DNA from: Chlorocebus sabaeus
Taxonomy: Eukaryota; Chordata; Mammalia; Primates; Cercopithecidae
Assembly: GCF_047675955.1 (NCBI RefSeq)
Contig: NC_132911.1
Location: 21,598,565-21,662,564, forward strand
Direction: 5' to 3'
Length of the DNA: 64,000 nt
The position numbers and the translations under genes are program-made. The notes beneath the pieces are model-generated. The model did not search any database and had not been told where the DNA came from. It worked only from the letters and a program-made list of their open reading frames with translations. This document shows, one piece after another, positions 27,585 to 63,154 of this stretch (positions are counted from its first letter, which is position 1; each line of letters opens with the position of its first letter).

Positions 27585-27878
27585 GGCCAGGCCAGTGGCT
27601 CACGCCTATAATCCCAGCACTTTGGGAGGCCGAGGCCGGCAGATCGCCTGAGGTCAGGAGTTTGAGACCAACCTGACCAACGTGGAGAAACCCCATCTCT
27701 ACTAAAAATACAAAAAAAGTAGCTGGGTATGGTGGCACATTCCTGTAACCCCAGCTACTTGGGAAACTGAGGCAGCAGAATCGCTTGAACCTGGGAAGCA
27801 GAGGTTGTGGTGAGCCAAGATCGCGCCGTTGCACTCCAGCCTGGGCAACAAGAGCGAAACTCAACTCAAAAAAAAAAT
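27585..27878 (+). repeat. Alu element, sense
   Basis: Begins GGCCAGGCCAGTGGCTCACG and ends AACTCAAAAAAAAAATCAG. Head-to-tail partner of the preceding Alu. Confidence 0.94.
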
Positions 27879-28479
27879 CAGACTGGGAAGCGCGTTGGCG
27901 GGGGCTGGCAAGTGACCGAAGACAATGGGTGATGAGGAGGGTTTGGACAAAGCTTTGAGCTGGGAAAGAGCAAAACAAAAAAGTGCCCATCTAGCAAACC
28001 TTTGGGACAAAGAATGGAGAGGACTTGGCTTATGAAATATGGGAGAAGAGAGACCCAGATGTCACCTAGGACTCCCAGGTCTCATCTGGGTGGATGTGGT
28101 GGCAATGACAGACATTTGCCCAGTGGAGGAACAGGCATCGGGATAAAAGAAGAGGGACTGCTGAGATCATCCTCAGCCCCACTGGTTGGAGTTGGCCTGA
28201 CGGCAGGACAGACTCAAGTCTTCGTGGGTGCCCGGACTGTAATCTCCAGGAAGGAACACTAGCTGTGAGTCAGCCCCAGGTGCTGGAGACTCATCACACC
28301 AGCACCTGATTGTCATCCCTGACCCCAGCCCCAGCTGACCTTGGGGATGCCCACTTCTCAGAAAGAAGGGAGCCAGGAGGAAGAAGGTCTGGAAGCCATT
28401 GCCAGGCTCCCCGTGGGCGGCAGGGCAGGCAGGGCCAGGCTCCATTTTCAATGAAACATTTTGATGACACCCGAAAGCC

Positions 28480-29824
28480 GGTTATGGGGAGGGAGCTTTT
28501 TATTTGAAGCAAGTGAATCATAGCATTGCCCCCCAGTACCCTGGTATCCTGCCACAAGGAGCATCACACCACTTGGGCACAGGGCAGGGCCACCCCAGCC
28601 CACTCCCTCTCCACTAGCTTGGCATCTCAGCAGACAGCAGAGGGCAGCAGAAGCTAGGTTCGTGGGGCCCCTCCCACCAGTCCCTACCCTGTCCACTGAA
28701 AGGCAGTGTTCCTGGGGGCCTCTGTGGACTGGGGGGGCCAGGGCTACAACATGCCCTCAGGCCAAGCTCCACTCTGGGCACCCTTGCAGGTAGCTCAGGT
28801 GCTTGTAGCTGGGCCAGCTCTCTAATCCACCCAAGGAGCCTGCCCAGCTCAGGGACCACATCCCAAAGACAGGGTGAACCAGGGGACAGTCCAAGCCTGA
28901 GAAAGCAACAGCCACAGGAAGGAAGGCAGAAAGGCTTTCAGTTGAAGGGGGGGTGTCTTCCATCCATGGGTGAGCTGGGATTCAGAGCCATGAAGGAAAC
29001 GCCAGGGAGAACAGAGACAGACACCCCGGCAGCTCCCCGGGGTTGCTTTTGCTGCTGTTGTTATTGCTTCAGGCAGAGGGGCTTTTGCCAAGCAGGCCCT
29101 CAGAAGCTGGCACCACCATTCTCATCCTTATCAGTTCTGGGTGGGGGGCACGCTGGGGGTGAGCAAAGGGGGCCCCCTCCAAGCAGAAAGGCAAGGTAAC
29201 AGGAGAGCCTGGTAGGCAGTGCTGAATCTGCTTGTATGCACACGTGCCCTGACATGTTTACGGACAGACACCGAGTGCGGACCGGGCGTGTGAGTGTGCA
29301 ACTGAGTGTGTCTGTCCGCGTCCATGTGAGCATGCAGACAGGTTGGGGCATGGGTGAGTGCCCCCGGGGAAGTATGACAGATATGGCCGTGGGCTACAGT
29401 GGGGAGCAAGAGCAGGTAAACAATGCCTGGAGCACCAACAGGAAAGACCAGAGGGCCAGGAGGAGAAGCACAAGGATGGGAGGGTGCGGCCCCCCTCGCT
29501 CCCAGCACCCTGCACCACTCATATGCATAAGACAGGGGGCAGAATGTGCGGAAGGCTGCAGAGGAGGGGGGGCTATGGTTGGGGTCACAGGAACTGGGCG
29601 CTAGGTGTCCCAGGGGTGCCTGGTGTTCATGCTGATTGCAGTGATGATGCATGTACCCCTGGGCCAGTCCACAGGGTGTGCCTGTGCACACTGGGCATGT
29701 GCAGATGCAAGGGCATGGATGCAGGTTGGCCTCGCGTCTTCACACAGGCACATGTGGTGCTCACAGAGGCCCCCACCCATCCTCCAGTGGCCACCCTGAG
29801 GAGCCCAGAGGCCTCGGCACCACC
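28480..29824 (-). other. LGI3: LGI3 3' UTR and poly(A) signal
   Basis: Downstream of the LGI3 stop. A minus-strand AATAAA lies at 28504-28499, so the transcript probably ends near 28,480. That gives a 3' UTR of about 1.3 kb, reasonable for this gene. It contains GT/CA-rich wording around 29,230-29,340. Confidence 0.65.
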
Positions 29825-37738
<7,914 letters not shown>

Positions 37739-38109
37739 GCTGCCCGCGAGCTCTCCCTGGGGCCGGCAGCCGCGGACCCGCCCCACCGCTCCCGCGGCTG
37801 GGCCACCCCGCGCGGGCTGGCACCTCCCGGCCACCGGCAGCTGCTGCCGCAGCCAGGGGCCCACCTGCGGACTCTTCTTGCCCTCGGGCGCCGGCTGCGG
37901 TCCCCTCCCCTGCTCGCTCCCGCGATCCGGCTCGGGAGAGAAGCGCGGAGCGCGGAGCTGGAGCCGCAGCCGGGGCTGACCGCGCGGGGTGGATGCGGAC
38001 TGCGGCGCGGGCGGCGGGGGCGCGCGCGGGGCGGCGGTGGGAGGCCCGAGTCTGGGAGTCACCGAAGGGGAGGAGTGGCCGCTGTGTGCTCTCCCGGGCT
38101 GTCTCTGGG

Positions 38110-40309
38110 GCCATCCGCGTGTGTGGCTGCGCGTGAGTGCATGCGTGTGAGCTTGTACTTGTGCCTTCGTGTGCTGGGCACGACCGTGCGCGCCGGTGCT
38201 CACCTGTCTCTGCACGGGCACATGCACACACTGCCTTGTGGAGGCGCTTCGGCGTTAGGGATCTCTGTGCTTCTGTGTACCTGGATTTCTTTGCATGGGG
38301 GGGACACATCCCCTAGGCAGCATCATGGGCATGTCGTGAGTGGCAGACGCATATCTAAGTTAGCATGCAAGATTAGAAGCACAAGGGCGTCCTGGAGGAG
38401 TCTGAAGTGCGCTTCTAACTGAATTCACATGTTTTTCCACGCGCCACTGAACAGAATGTACCTTTGTGTCAGCATGAGCTGAAAAGGGAAACACAGCCTC
38501 TGGAGCTGGAGTGGGACTGTGTGGAATTCTGGAACATTTCTCACTGCTCAACCACAGCCTGTTGAAGCTGGGAAGCGCTTTAGATATTTTTCAGTCCAGC
38601 CCTTTGTCTAACAAATGAGGAAACTGAGGCCCCCCAAAAAGAGGCTAGCTAAGTTTGCTATCTCAAGTGTTCTGTACTTTCCCTACTTAATCCTCTCAAT
38701 AGTTTGAGGCAGGTGATAGTAATTCCCTTTTACAGACAAGAAAAGTGAGGCCTGTCGCACCAGAAGAAAAATGTATCAGCAGGGATTTCCGCCCACTGTG
38801 CCCAACTTCAACGTTCACGGTTGTCCTTCCATGCAGGGTTCTTCCAAGTGTAGCCCTGGGCCTCCTCTGCCTCTGAGGTAAAAACAATTTTCCTAATATT
38901 GTTAAGACATGATTTGCCCTTTTCACTTCTATGAAGTTCCAAATTTAAAAGATTTCTAAAACTGTAAAGGAGTGACACTTTCTAATTTTATTTTTGCTTT
39001 GTAAAATAGTTTTTCCATTAAAAATGTGATTTATATAATAACATATAATGGGTTTATTACTGATATTTTAAATTCATATGTAAATAAAAATGTAATTTCT
39101 CAATAAATGTCAACAGACATATCCCCCATAAACAAAAGCTCTTGGGGTCTTCAGTACTTTTTGAGAGTGTTAAGGGGTCCTGAAACCAAAAAGCTTGAAG
39201 ACTACTGCTCTATACCATGTTAGCTCCCCCGTGGCGGAGGATGACTGTCCTAAGAGCTCATAGGCACGGGGCAAGGGGAGCCTGGCAAGAAGCTGCCTGG
39301 GCTTCTAGTCTTGTGCTCTTTCCACACCAGTCCAGGGACTGAGACCACTGGCTTTAAGACGCTTCCCCAGCTGTCCCCAGACTCTGCCAGCAGGGGATTC
39401 TCTGGTCTGAGCTTAAGTCGTGTTCTCCCAGCCAGGGATGCCCCTGCCCTTTGATGTCTACTTGCTGCCACACATTTAGCTGCCCTCCCCATGCCAACTT
39501 GGGGGCAGGGAAGCAGTGGGGGTAGGGAGGGGGCTGGGGCAGCTGGGCAACTGTCCCCACCCGTCCCTGGCACGGCTCTGCCCAGTACACAAAGAGCAAA
39601 GTGAATCTTGTCCCCACCCCTGCAGCTGAGAGGCTGGAGGAGGAAACGGGGAGGCCCACACAGAAGGGGTGGCCACTGTGGGGCTGTCCATCGCCCAGGG
39701 CTCTCAGAGGGGGTCAACCCAGAAACAGACAATGAGGGCGAGTCTGGGCTGTATTCTTAGCTAGTGGGAGGTCCCCTAGAGGATGAAGTAGATGATGCTA
39801 ATGATGATGACTGGATGTCACACCCATGATGCCATTCGGTCCTTATAATAGCATAGTGAGGTGGACAGCTAGTACCTGACCCATCTCACAGATGAACATA
39901 CTAATGCCTAGCAAAGCAGAATGACTCACGCTGGGTCCCAGAGCTGGCCAGTGGAAGCACTGAGACCTCCACATACAGAAGGCATGGACTGTTGACCACT
40001 GTTGGTATTGGTCTCATCATTGACTATCATTAAGTGTTGGCTGTTTGCATGCCTCCTGCCCAGTGGCAGGTTCAAAGAAGCCTATGGGAAGAGTGCTCCT
40101 TTCCTTCCCAGGGCCTGCAGTTGGGCTGGAAGACAGAGCAACAAAAATCACCCATGTAGCTGACAAGAACATTCATGTGTGCTGAATGGCAGGTGAAGGT
40201 GCCACAGAGAGGCTGAGGATTTCAAAGGGCACCATGAACTGGAGTGAGGTCACAGAGCAGGTGCCAATGGCACTTGGCCTATTTGGGTGGGTGGCATTCA
40301 GAGAGATAG
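38110..40309. other. LGI3-SFTPC intergenic region, left part
   Basis: No gene recognised. Bases about 38,590-38,770 contain antisense MIR wording. AT-rich 38,930-39,215 ends GGGGTCCTGAAACCAAAAAG and CTACTGCTCTATA, which resembles a decayed hAT-type DNA transposon end (low confidence). Confidence 0.45.
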
Positions 40310-40469
40310 AAGGTCAGATGCAGGGTTCACACTTGTCATCTCAGCACTTTGGAAGGCCAAGGTAGGAGGATCACTTGAGGCCAGGAGATCAAGGCTGCAG
40401 TGAGCTATGAAGCTGTCATTGCACCACTGCACTCCAGCCTGGGTAACAGAGTGAGACACTGTCTCTACA

Positions 40470-40503
<34 letters not shown>
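40310..40503 (+). repeat. Alu fragment with (TAAA)n tail
   Basis: Diverged, shortened sense Alu (CTCAGCACTTTGGAAGGCC ... CTCCAGCCTGGGTAACAG) whose tail has become a TAAA microsatellite at about 40,470-40,503. Confidence 0.88.
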
Positions 40504-40504
<1 letters not shown>

Positions 40505-41533
40505 CACCGGAGAAGTGGAGAGGGATTGGAGGTTGGCTTTCACAGAGGGAGAAATGGCTTAAGCATTTCTCCCATAAGGAGAAAAGGCAAAAAAGTGAGA
40601 AGGCTGCAGATAGGGCTGGTATGGGGGAGGGGGAAGGTTGCACACCCAGCTAAAGATCCTTCTGTGTTTCCTTCTCCAAGGAACTCAGGACCTTCACCTG
40701 GTTAGTGTGAGTGCTCCAGGAGGCGGGCACCCTCCCTCAGCCCTCAAGCAAAAATGAGTTTTAAGGAGAAGCAGCAGCAACAGCAGCCACAGAGCTTATG
40801 ACAGCTACAGCCTAAGGGCAACAGGCAAGGGAGACCAAGGACCAAAAGAGCAGAGGCTTTTTCAAAGAAAGAGACCCCTCTCCTAGCACCCAGTGATGGT
40901 GGCAAGCCCCACCCACAGTGCCTGCTAAGAACAAGTCCCACGTGAGGACAACACGGCCTCCTGAGATGCCCACAGGGACCCCGAGATGCCTGCAGTGCTT
41001 GGCTCTCCCGCTGGCTGGCTGCCCACCTGGCTCAGGCCCAGTACGCGTGAGTCAGCCGATCAATCGCAATGTTGCCAGGATAATGGGGGCAGGAGTGGGG
41101 GCCCTGGGGGAGGGCAGGGGTGGGCACTGCAGGCGAGCTGTCTCCTACATCTGGCACCTGCACACAGCTGAGGCCGAGCTGAGAGGATGCTTCTCTGGGC
41201 TCCCCCTCCTCCCGGCACCCCTCCCCTCCTTTCACTGTCCTAGGATGCTCTCGAGCTGCTGGAGTCTTAGGCAAATATTGAAAGGGGCAGCTCCGGGGTG
41301 AGGAGGGTGGTGGGAGCAAACACTTCCTTCCCTTTCTTCCTTCCTGCGCTTCTCAGCTTCTCAGGGGCTCTCAGTTCAGACGCCATGTTGTTATGCAACC
41401 TTGGGGCCGAAGGCCCTCCAGGTGGAGGGGGGGACAGGGGAACCTGCCAGCTCATGACCAAAGGGCAGGGCCCTGGTGGGAGGGGGCTGGGGCAGGGGGC
41501 AGGAACTGGGGTGGCATGTTAAAGGACAGGAGG
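40504..41533. other. LGI3-SFTPC intergenic region, middle
   Basis: No gene recognised. A compact motif cluster around 41,041-41,085 could be regulatory (see findings). Confidence 0.45.
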
Positions 41534-41808
41534 CTGGTTGGGCATGGTGGCTCACACCTGTAATCCTAGCACTTTAGGAGGCCGAGATCACTTGAGCCCA
41601 GGAGTTCAAGACCACCCTGGGCAACATGGTAAAAACCCATCTCTATAAAACATGCAAAAATTAGCTGGGCATGATGGCATGCTCTGGTAGTCCCAGCTAC
41701 TCGGGAGGCTGAGGTGTGAGAATCATCGGAGTCCAGGAGGTCAAGGCTGCAGTGAGCAGTGATCTCGCTACTGCATGCTAGCCTGGGAGATAAAGGGGCT
41801 GTCTTTAT

Positions 41809-41845
<37 letters not shown>
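41534..41845 (+). repeat. Alu element, sense, with 36-base A tail
   Basis: Begins GGTTGGGCATGGTGGCTCAC. The A tail at about 41,810-41,845 is the longest uninterrupted homopolymer in the window. That is unusual for an otherwise diverged Alu and suggests microsatellite growth. Confidence 0.93.
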
Positions 41846-41847
<2 letters not shown>

Positions 41848-42819
41848 TAGGCGGTTAAGGGAGCAAGCCCAGGCCTGGACGCTGCCACAGCCACCTGAGT
41901 TTAGAGGTGAAGGGACTTTAGAGACCACCTGGCCCAAGGAGTGAAAGGGAACCTGAGAGAAAGGGTGAACCAGCCCAAAGTCATTGGCAGATTTGACCTC
42001 GTAAATACATGGAGATGGCTTTAGGGAAGGCACTAGGAAAGAGAGAAAAGAGAAGAAGACAGTCCTGAAAGTTGATCATATTTGGGTGAGTATCATTCTC
42101 AGGGCAAATTTAGGATCAGAGGATGTAGAAGGGGGAGTCTAGAGGGGTAGAGTGTAGACCACAGGGTGAGTGGGCTGATTTGAGGATGGGGAGACTGGGA
42201 GCCCACCAGTGACCAGAGCCAGCCCTGTGCAGGGCTGTCCGGACAGAAGAAAGCAGTGTCAGACCTGGAATCTGCCATCAGCAAAGCCTGCAATTGACAG
42301 ACAAGCCCAGAGCAAAGAAGGAAGCACTGCACATCAGTAAGAGCTTGCCACCAGTGGGGTCAGTTTCCAGAATCAGGAAAATAATCACTGGGGGCAAGTT
42401 TGAGGCTGGTACTAGATGTGTGGGAGGAGACGAGGTAAGGGAAAGAGTGCTTGAAGTTGGAATTGGTCCTTGCAGGGAAATGTAGATTTATGAAACCCCC
42501 AAAAGTGATGTCAAATCACCTCCTGCTTTAGGCAGAGTCCTCTCTGAGTCTACAGGTGCTGCCTTCAGAACCCCCTTCCTGAAGTGCATCCCTATGCATC
42601 GAGAAATTCTGCTGCGAAACGTGATGGTCAGACCCTTGGCTGCCTGAGAGGTTCAGGCTGGCAGAAGAATCAGGAAAGCCACAGGGCAGCAGGGGCAGGT
42701 GCCAGCAAGGAAGGCGGCCACACCAGGAAGACACCCACGGTGAGAGGTGCAGATGGCCCAAGGGCAAGTTTGCTCAGCTCGCCCAGCTTTGCTCTTGCTG
42801 GGGCCAAGAGGACTCATGT

Positions 42820-43030
42820 GCCAGGGCCAAGGGCACTTGGGGGCTCTCACAGCTGGCTTATCTGGGCTTCAGTTCTGGAGGGCCAGGAACAAACAAGCTT
42901 CAAAGCCAAGGGCTTGGCTGGCACACAGGGGGCTTGATCCTTTATCTCTGTCCTCTCTCCCTATGGACACATATAAGACCCTGGTCACACCTGGGAGAGC
43001 AGGAGAGGACAGCATAGCACTTGCAGCAAG
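42820..43030 (+). promoter_or_regulatory. SFTPC: SFTPC promoter: TATA box and NKX2-1-like inverted site
   Basis: ATATAAG at 42971-42977 places the transcription start near 43,000. The inverted motif CAAGGGCACTTG at 42828-42839 lies about 160-170 bases upstream of that start. The known NKX2-1 (TTF-1) sites of the mammalian SFTPC promoter lie at that distance and have CAAG cores. Further CAAG words occur at 42,788, 42,894 and 42,907. The TATA box is seen directly; the start and factor are inferred. Confidence 0.65.
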
Positions 43031-45250
43031 ATGGATGTGGGCAGCAAAGAGGTCCTGATGGAGAGCCCGCCGGTGAGTGTGGTTGCGTGTGTGTGTGTGT
43101 GTGCGCGTGTGTGTGATGGGCCCTGCCTCCTCTATCCTCCCTGGCCTGTTTCCTTATCCAGATCCATTCACTCAACTAACCTAGGATTGTGGTAAGTCAG
43201 GAAGGGGGACACCAAGACCACTAAGCCTGGGACCCTTGTGGAGTTGTTCGTGGGCCGAGAGCCATGACTGGGGTCGATTGAAAGGGCCATCCGTAGACAG
43301 CTCCGAGTCAGAAGCCATGGAAAACTTCAGAAGTCAGGGGACACTTCACAGAGTAAATGACACATGAGCTGGAGCCAGAATAAGGAGGAGCTCACCTGTT
43401 GGAGAAGGTGGAAGGCATTCCAGGAAGGAGGGAGATTTTGTGTCACCACATGGAGGTGATCACTTGGGGAACAGGGAGGGGCTGACCATGACTGAGATGC
43501 CAGAGGCCTGGGGGACACAGCAGGAAGAGACAGGTGAAGCAGGCTCTCTTGGGTCCCTCAAAACTAGACCCTGCTTCTAAGCTTCTATGTGTCTATGGGT
43601 TTGTTAGAATCCAGGCCACCTCCTCCAAGAAGCCTTCTCTGATCTCCTCAACCCCTCCCTGTCCGTCCATCGCATTGACCGTCCAGCCCTAGGTGGCCGT
43701 GGGAGGGTGTCCAGCTTGTGCAGGGAGAAGAGGGGCAGCCTCATGACCTCATGCCTGTCTCCCTGCCTGCCCCACCGTGTCAGGACTACTCCGCAGCTCC
43801 CCGGGGCCGATTTGGCATCCCCTGCTGCCCGGTGCACCTGAAACGCCTTCTCATCGTGGTGGTGGTGGTGGTCCTTGTCGTTGTGGTGATTGTGGGAGCC
43901 CTGCTCATGGGTCTCCACATGAGCCAGAAACACACGGAGATGGTGAGAGGTGTGGGATGGGGCGGCAGTGGGCATAGGACATGCCAGGCAGAGGGGCTAG
44001 GTGGGATGGGCGATAGGAAACTGTCCAAGGGGAGTGGAGGGGAGGAGGTAAGGGGCACAGCTAGAAGGAAAGAGGCACAAACCAGGTGGCAATCCAGCCC
44101 AGGCTTTTCCACAGGGCCCCTGCCCCACAGCAGGACAGCCGGCTCCCTCCAGCACCTGGTTCCACTCAGCCTCTCTGAGCTCTCGGGAAAGAGGGAAGCG
44201 CATTTGAGTACAGAGGCCTGAGGATGGGGATGGGTACCACAGGCTGAGTAGCAAAGGGGAAAACCAGGCAGCTCCATGCCCTTTCCCCAGGTTCTGGAGA
44301 TGAGCATCGGGGCTCCGGAAGCCCAGCAACACCTGGCCCTGAGTGGGTACCTGGGTACCACTGCCACCTTCTCCATCGGCTCCACTGGCCTCGTGGTGTA
44401 TGACTACCAGCGGGTGGGTATGCCCAGACCTCCTGACCCTGGGACCAATGACAAGGCTCTGCTAGAGCCACCCAGCTGGGCCACTTCATCCACATCCATC
44501 TCTCCCCCTCCTCCAGCCCTTTTGGCCTGAACCCCAGATTCTAGTATAACTCCCATGCCCAACCTAGAGGGAGGTGGCTAAGGACCTGGGTCAGGGAGAG
44601 AGCACAGCAGGGACCCCCAAATCATCTCCAGCATTCTGTGCCTAGCTCCTGATCGCCTACAAGCCAGCCCCTGGCACCTGGTGCTACATCATGAAGACAG
44701 CTCCAGAGAGCATCCCCGGTCTTGAGGCTCTCACTAGAAAAGTCCAGAACTTCCAGGTGTGTGTGTGGGTGAAAGGAGTGGGCTGTCTCCCTCCCAGGGC
44801 TGCTGGGAGGAGCATCTGAATGGTGGCTATTTGTCACCTGTAAAGCACCGTTCCTTGTTGGCTGCCAGCTGACTGCCCCTCTCCCTATTCCCCTGCACGA
44901 CTCCTTCCCTTCCCACCCCACTGCCAAGCTGCTGGGCTCAGCTCAGTCCACTCACTACCTGGTGGCTTCTGACTCTAGCACAGCCCCTCTTTACTGGTGA
45001 GGAAACTGAGGCTCAGAGAGATTGCCTGATATACCTGAAGTCCCACAATAAGGGCTGCACACGGGATACAAACTCATTTCCTAGATTCCAAATGGAATGC
45101 TCTCCGCAGGCCAAGCCCGCAGTGCCTTCCTCTAAGCTGGACCAGGTGGAGGGGCGAGATGCAGGCTCAGCACCCTCCAGAGGGGACCCGGCCTTCCTGG
45201 GCATGGCCGTGAGCACCCTGTGTGGCGAGGTGCCGCTCTACTACATCTAG
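43031..45250 (+). CDS. SFTPC: SFTPC, pulmonary surfactant protein C precursor
   Basis: Type II membrane proprotein of alveolar type II cells, cleaved to the 35-residue lipopeptide SP-C that lowers surface tension. Exons: 43031-43072, 43784-43942, 44291-44413, 44646-44756, 45110-45250, a total of 576 nt (191 aa plus stop). All phases are 0. Exon 2 holds mature SP-C: FGIPCCPVHLKR (palmitoylated CC at 28-29) followed by the Val-rich helix. The second half is the BRICHOS chaperone domain, with conserved Cys 121 (exon 4) and the Cys of STLCGEVPLYYI (exon 5). Compared with human as remembered: residue 120 is Trp (human Cys), exon 3 reads SGYLGTTATFS, and the last-exon acceptor allows only the shorter isoform. 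Confidence 0.96.
43085..43114 (+). repeat. (GT)n microsatellite
   Basis: GTGTGTGTGTGTGTGTGCGC-type tract in SFTPC intron 1, just after the exon 1 donor. It is close enough to the splice site to be worth noting in length-variation studies. Confidence 0.85.
43784..43942 (+). CDS. SFTPC: SFTPC exon 2, mature SP-C
   Basis: Encodes residues 15-67. It carries the start of mature SP-C at FGIPCCPVHLKRLL, a run of valines with a single Leu at position 45, the LLMGL end of the mature peptide, and HMSQKHTEM of the linker. The Val run is encoded by a near-perfect GTG/GTC repeat (43855-43890). This gives an aggregation-prone helix that depends on the BRICHOS domain for folding. Confidence 0.95.
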
Positions 45251-45675
45251 GACTCCTCAAGTGAGCAGGTGTGATCCCAGGGTCGCTGGGAGCGCTTGGG
45301 CCACCTGCCCGGGCTGTGGAGGAGCACTCGCGCTGACCAGGCGCTGGGGCATCCACTGAAGCAGGGTCATCCAGGGAGCTCAGGGGAGGGGAGGCTCGCA
45401 GACCGGTACTTCCCACTCCCCCGATCCTCTCTGTCCATCTTCAACATGCCTTTGCTTCACAGGGTCAGTGGAAGCCCCAGGGGGACAGGAAACGCCCTGG
45501 GCAAAGGGTCTTTTGCAGCTTTTGCAGACGGGCAAGAAGCTGCTTCTGCCCACAACGCAGGGACAGGCCCTGGAGAAATGGGAGTTTGGGGAGAGGATGG
45601 GAGCGGGCAGAGGTGGTGCCCAGGGGCCTGGGAACTCCTGCCACAACAGAATAAAGCAGCCTGATTGAAACGCAA
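45251..45675 (+). other. SFTPC: SFTPC 3' UTR, untranslated last exon and poly(A) signal
   Basis: Exon 5 runs ten bases past the stop to a donor (CTCAA|GTGAGC at 45260/45261). An untranslated exon begins after TTGCTTCACAG at about 45463. AATAAA lies at 45650-45655, so cleavage is near 45,670. Human SFTPC has the same untranslated sixth exon. Confidence 0.75.
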
Positions 45676-45739
45676 AGGGTCTTCTTCTATCTTTCTGTAG
45701 GGCACAGTCCTGCCCCGGCAGGGGCCGGCCGGGAAGGGA

Positions 45740-61789
<16,050 letters not shown>

Positions 61790-62019
61790 GTACGTGTGGG
61801 CTCGGCCTCTGAGCCTTCCCCTCCCCTGCGGGTCCCCATACCTCAGGGACTTCCCCCACGGTGGGGATCAATATGGGTACCAGCGACCTACCTGGTTACC
61901 GTAAATGCATTGAGTCCACAGCGCTGATGAGGCACTGCTGTGGGAAGGGGCTCCTGGCATTCACCGCCTTCCCCGGCATCTCCCAATAATTGTAAATTAG
62001 TGTTAATTTGCAGATAGCA

Positions 62020-62230
62020 CTTACTATGTAGGTCTATTTTGATTATCTAGTTCTTCTTGGGTGCTTTTCCTACATCACCTCTTTTATGGCTACCTCCACC
62101 TTTATTTTACAGATGAGGAAACTGAGGCACAGGGTGGTTAAGTAACTTGCCCAAGGTCACACAGCTGACAAGGACTGAGGTGGGATTGGAGCCCTTCTCA
62201 GGTCTGGGTTCCCTTGGATGAGCTGCTCAG
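62020..62230 (-). repeat. MIR-like SINE
   Basis: Antisense MIR words: TTATTTTACAGATGAGGAAA, CTGAGGCACAGGGTGG, TAACTTGCCCAAGGTCACAC. BMP1 intron 8. Confidence 0.8.
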
Positions 62231-62847
62231 CCTGACCCTCAACTCTCATCCATCTCATCAGGGCTTGGGCCAGGGGCTCCTGAAGGGCTCTTCCCAATTC
62301 TGACAGGCTCTGGTCCTGGAAACAATTAAGGAATGATAGAAGTGTCTCCAGCAGGATGCTGCCTGGTGGGTCTCTCCTTCCCATCCACCCTTCCTCTTGC
62401 TCAGGCCAGGACCCTCCGGTCTTTGCTCTGTGGGCCTGATTTTTTGTTCCTGGCTCTCCACTGGCACTCTATTTCTCCTTCCTCTACCTGTCACCAGCTA
62501 TATCAGTTCTGATCCATAGAGAAAGCTCAGCTCCACCTTCTGTCTTACCTTGTGGGGAAGTGCCCAGTTCTCATACTTACTGCCACGTGGGGCTGGCTTC
62601 GGGCACCCTACGGGATCGGGTCAGAGCTGTCTCCATCTTCACAGTCTAGCTCGGATGTGACCTCCTTCAGGGAGCCTTCCCTACTCATTACTAATTGGTG
62701 GCAAGCAGGGTGGACACCGAGTGTGGGGAGGGCCCCCAAGCCTGTCCGGTCAGGTTTCCCACTGCATGGTTGATTATCCCTGTTTGCATACCTAAGGTGA
62801 TGAGAGGCTCACTACTTTTCAGAATAATTCATTCTGTTCTCTAGCCA

Positions 62848-63154
62848 GCTCTTTTTTTATTTTTTCTTGGGATGGAATCTTACTCTGTCACCCAAGCTGG
62901 AGTGCAGTGGCGCGATCTCAGCTCACTGCAACCTCTGCCTCCCAGGCTCAAGCGATCCTCCCACCTCAGCCTCTCAGGTCGCTGGGACTGCAGATGTGTG
63001 CCACCATGCCCAGCCAATTTTTTTTCTATTTTTGGTTGAGACAGGGTTTCGCCATGTTGTGCAGGCTGGTCTCGAACTCCTGACCTTAAGTGATCCTCCT
63101 GGCTCAGGCTTCCAAAATGTTGGAATTACAGGCATGAGCCACCACACCTGGCCT
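62848..63154 (-). repeat. Alu element, antisense
   Basis: TTTTTTATTTTTTCTTGGGA to GAGCCACCACACCTGGCC. BMP1 intron 8. Confidence 0.94.
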
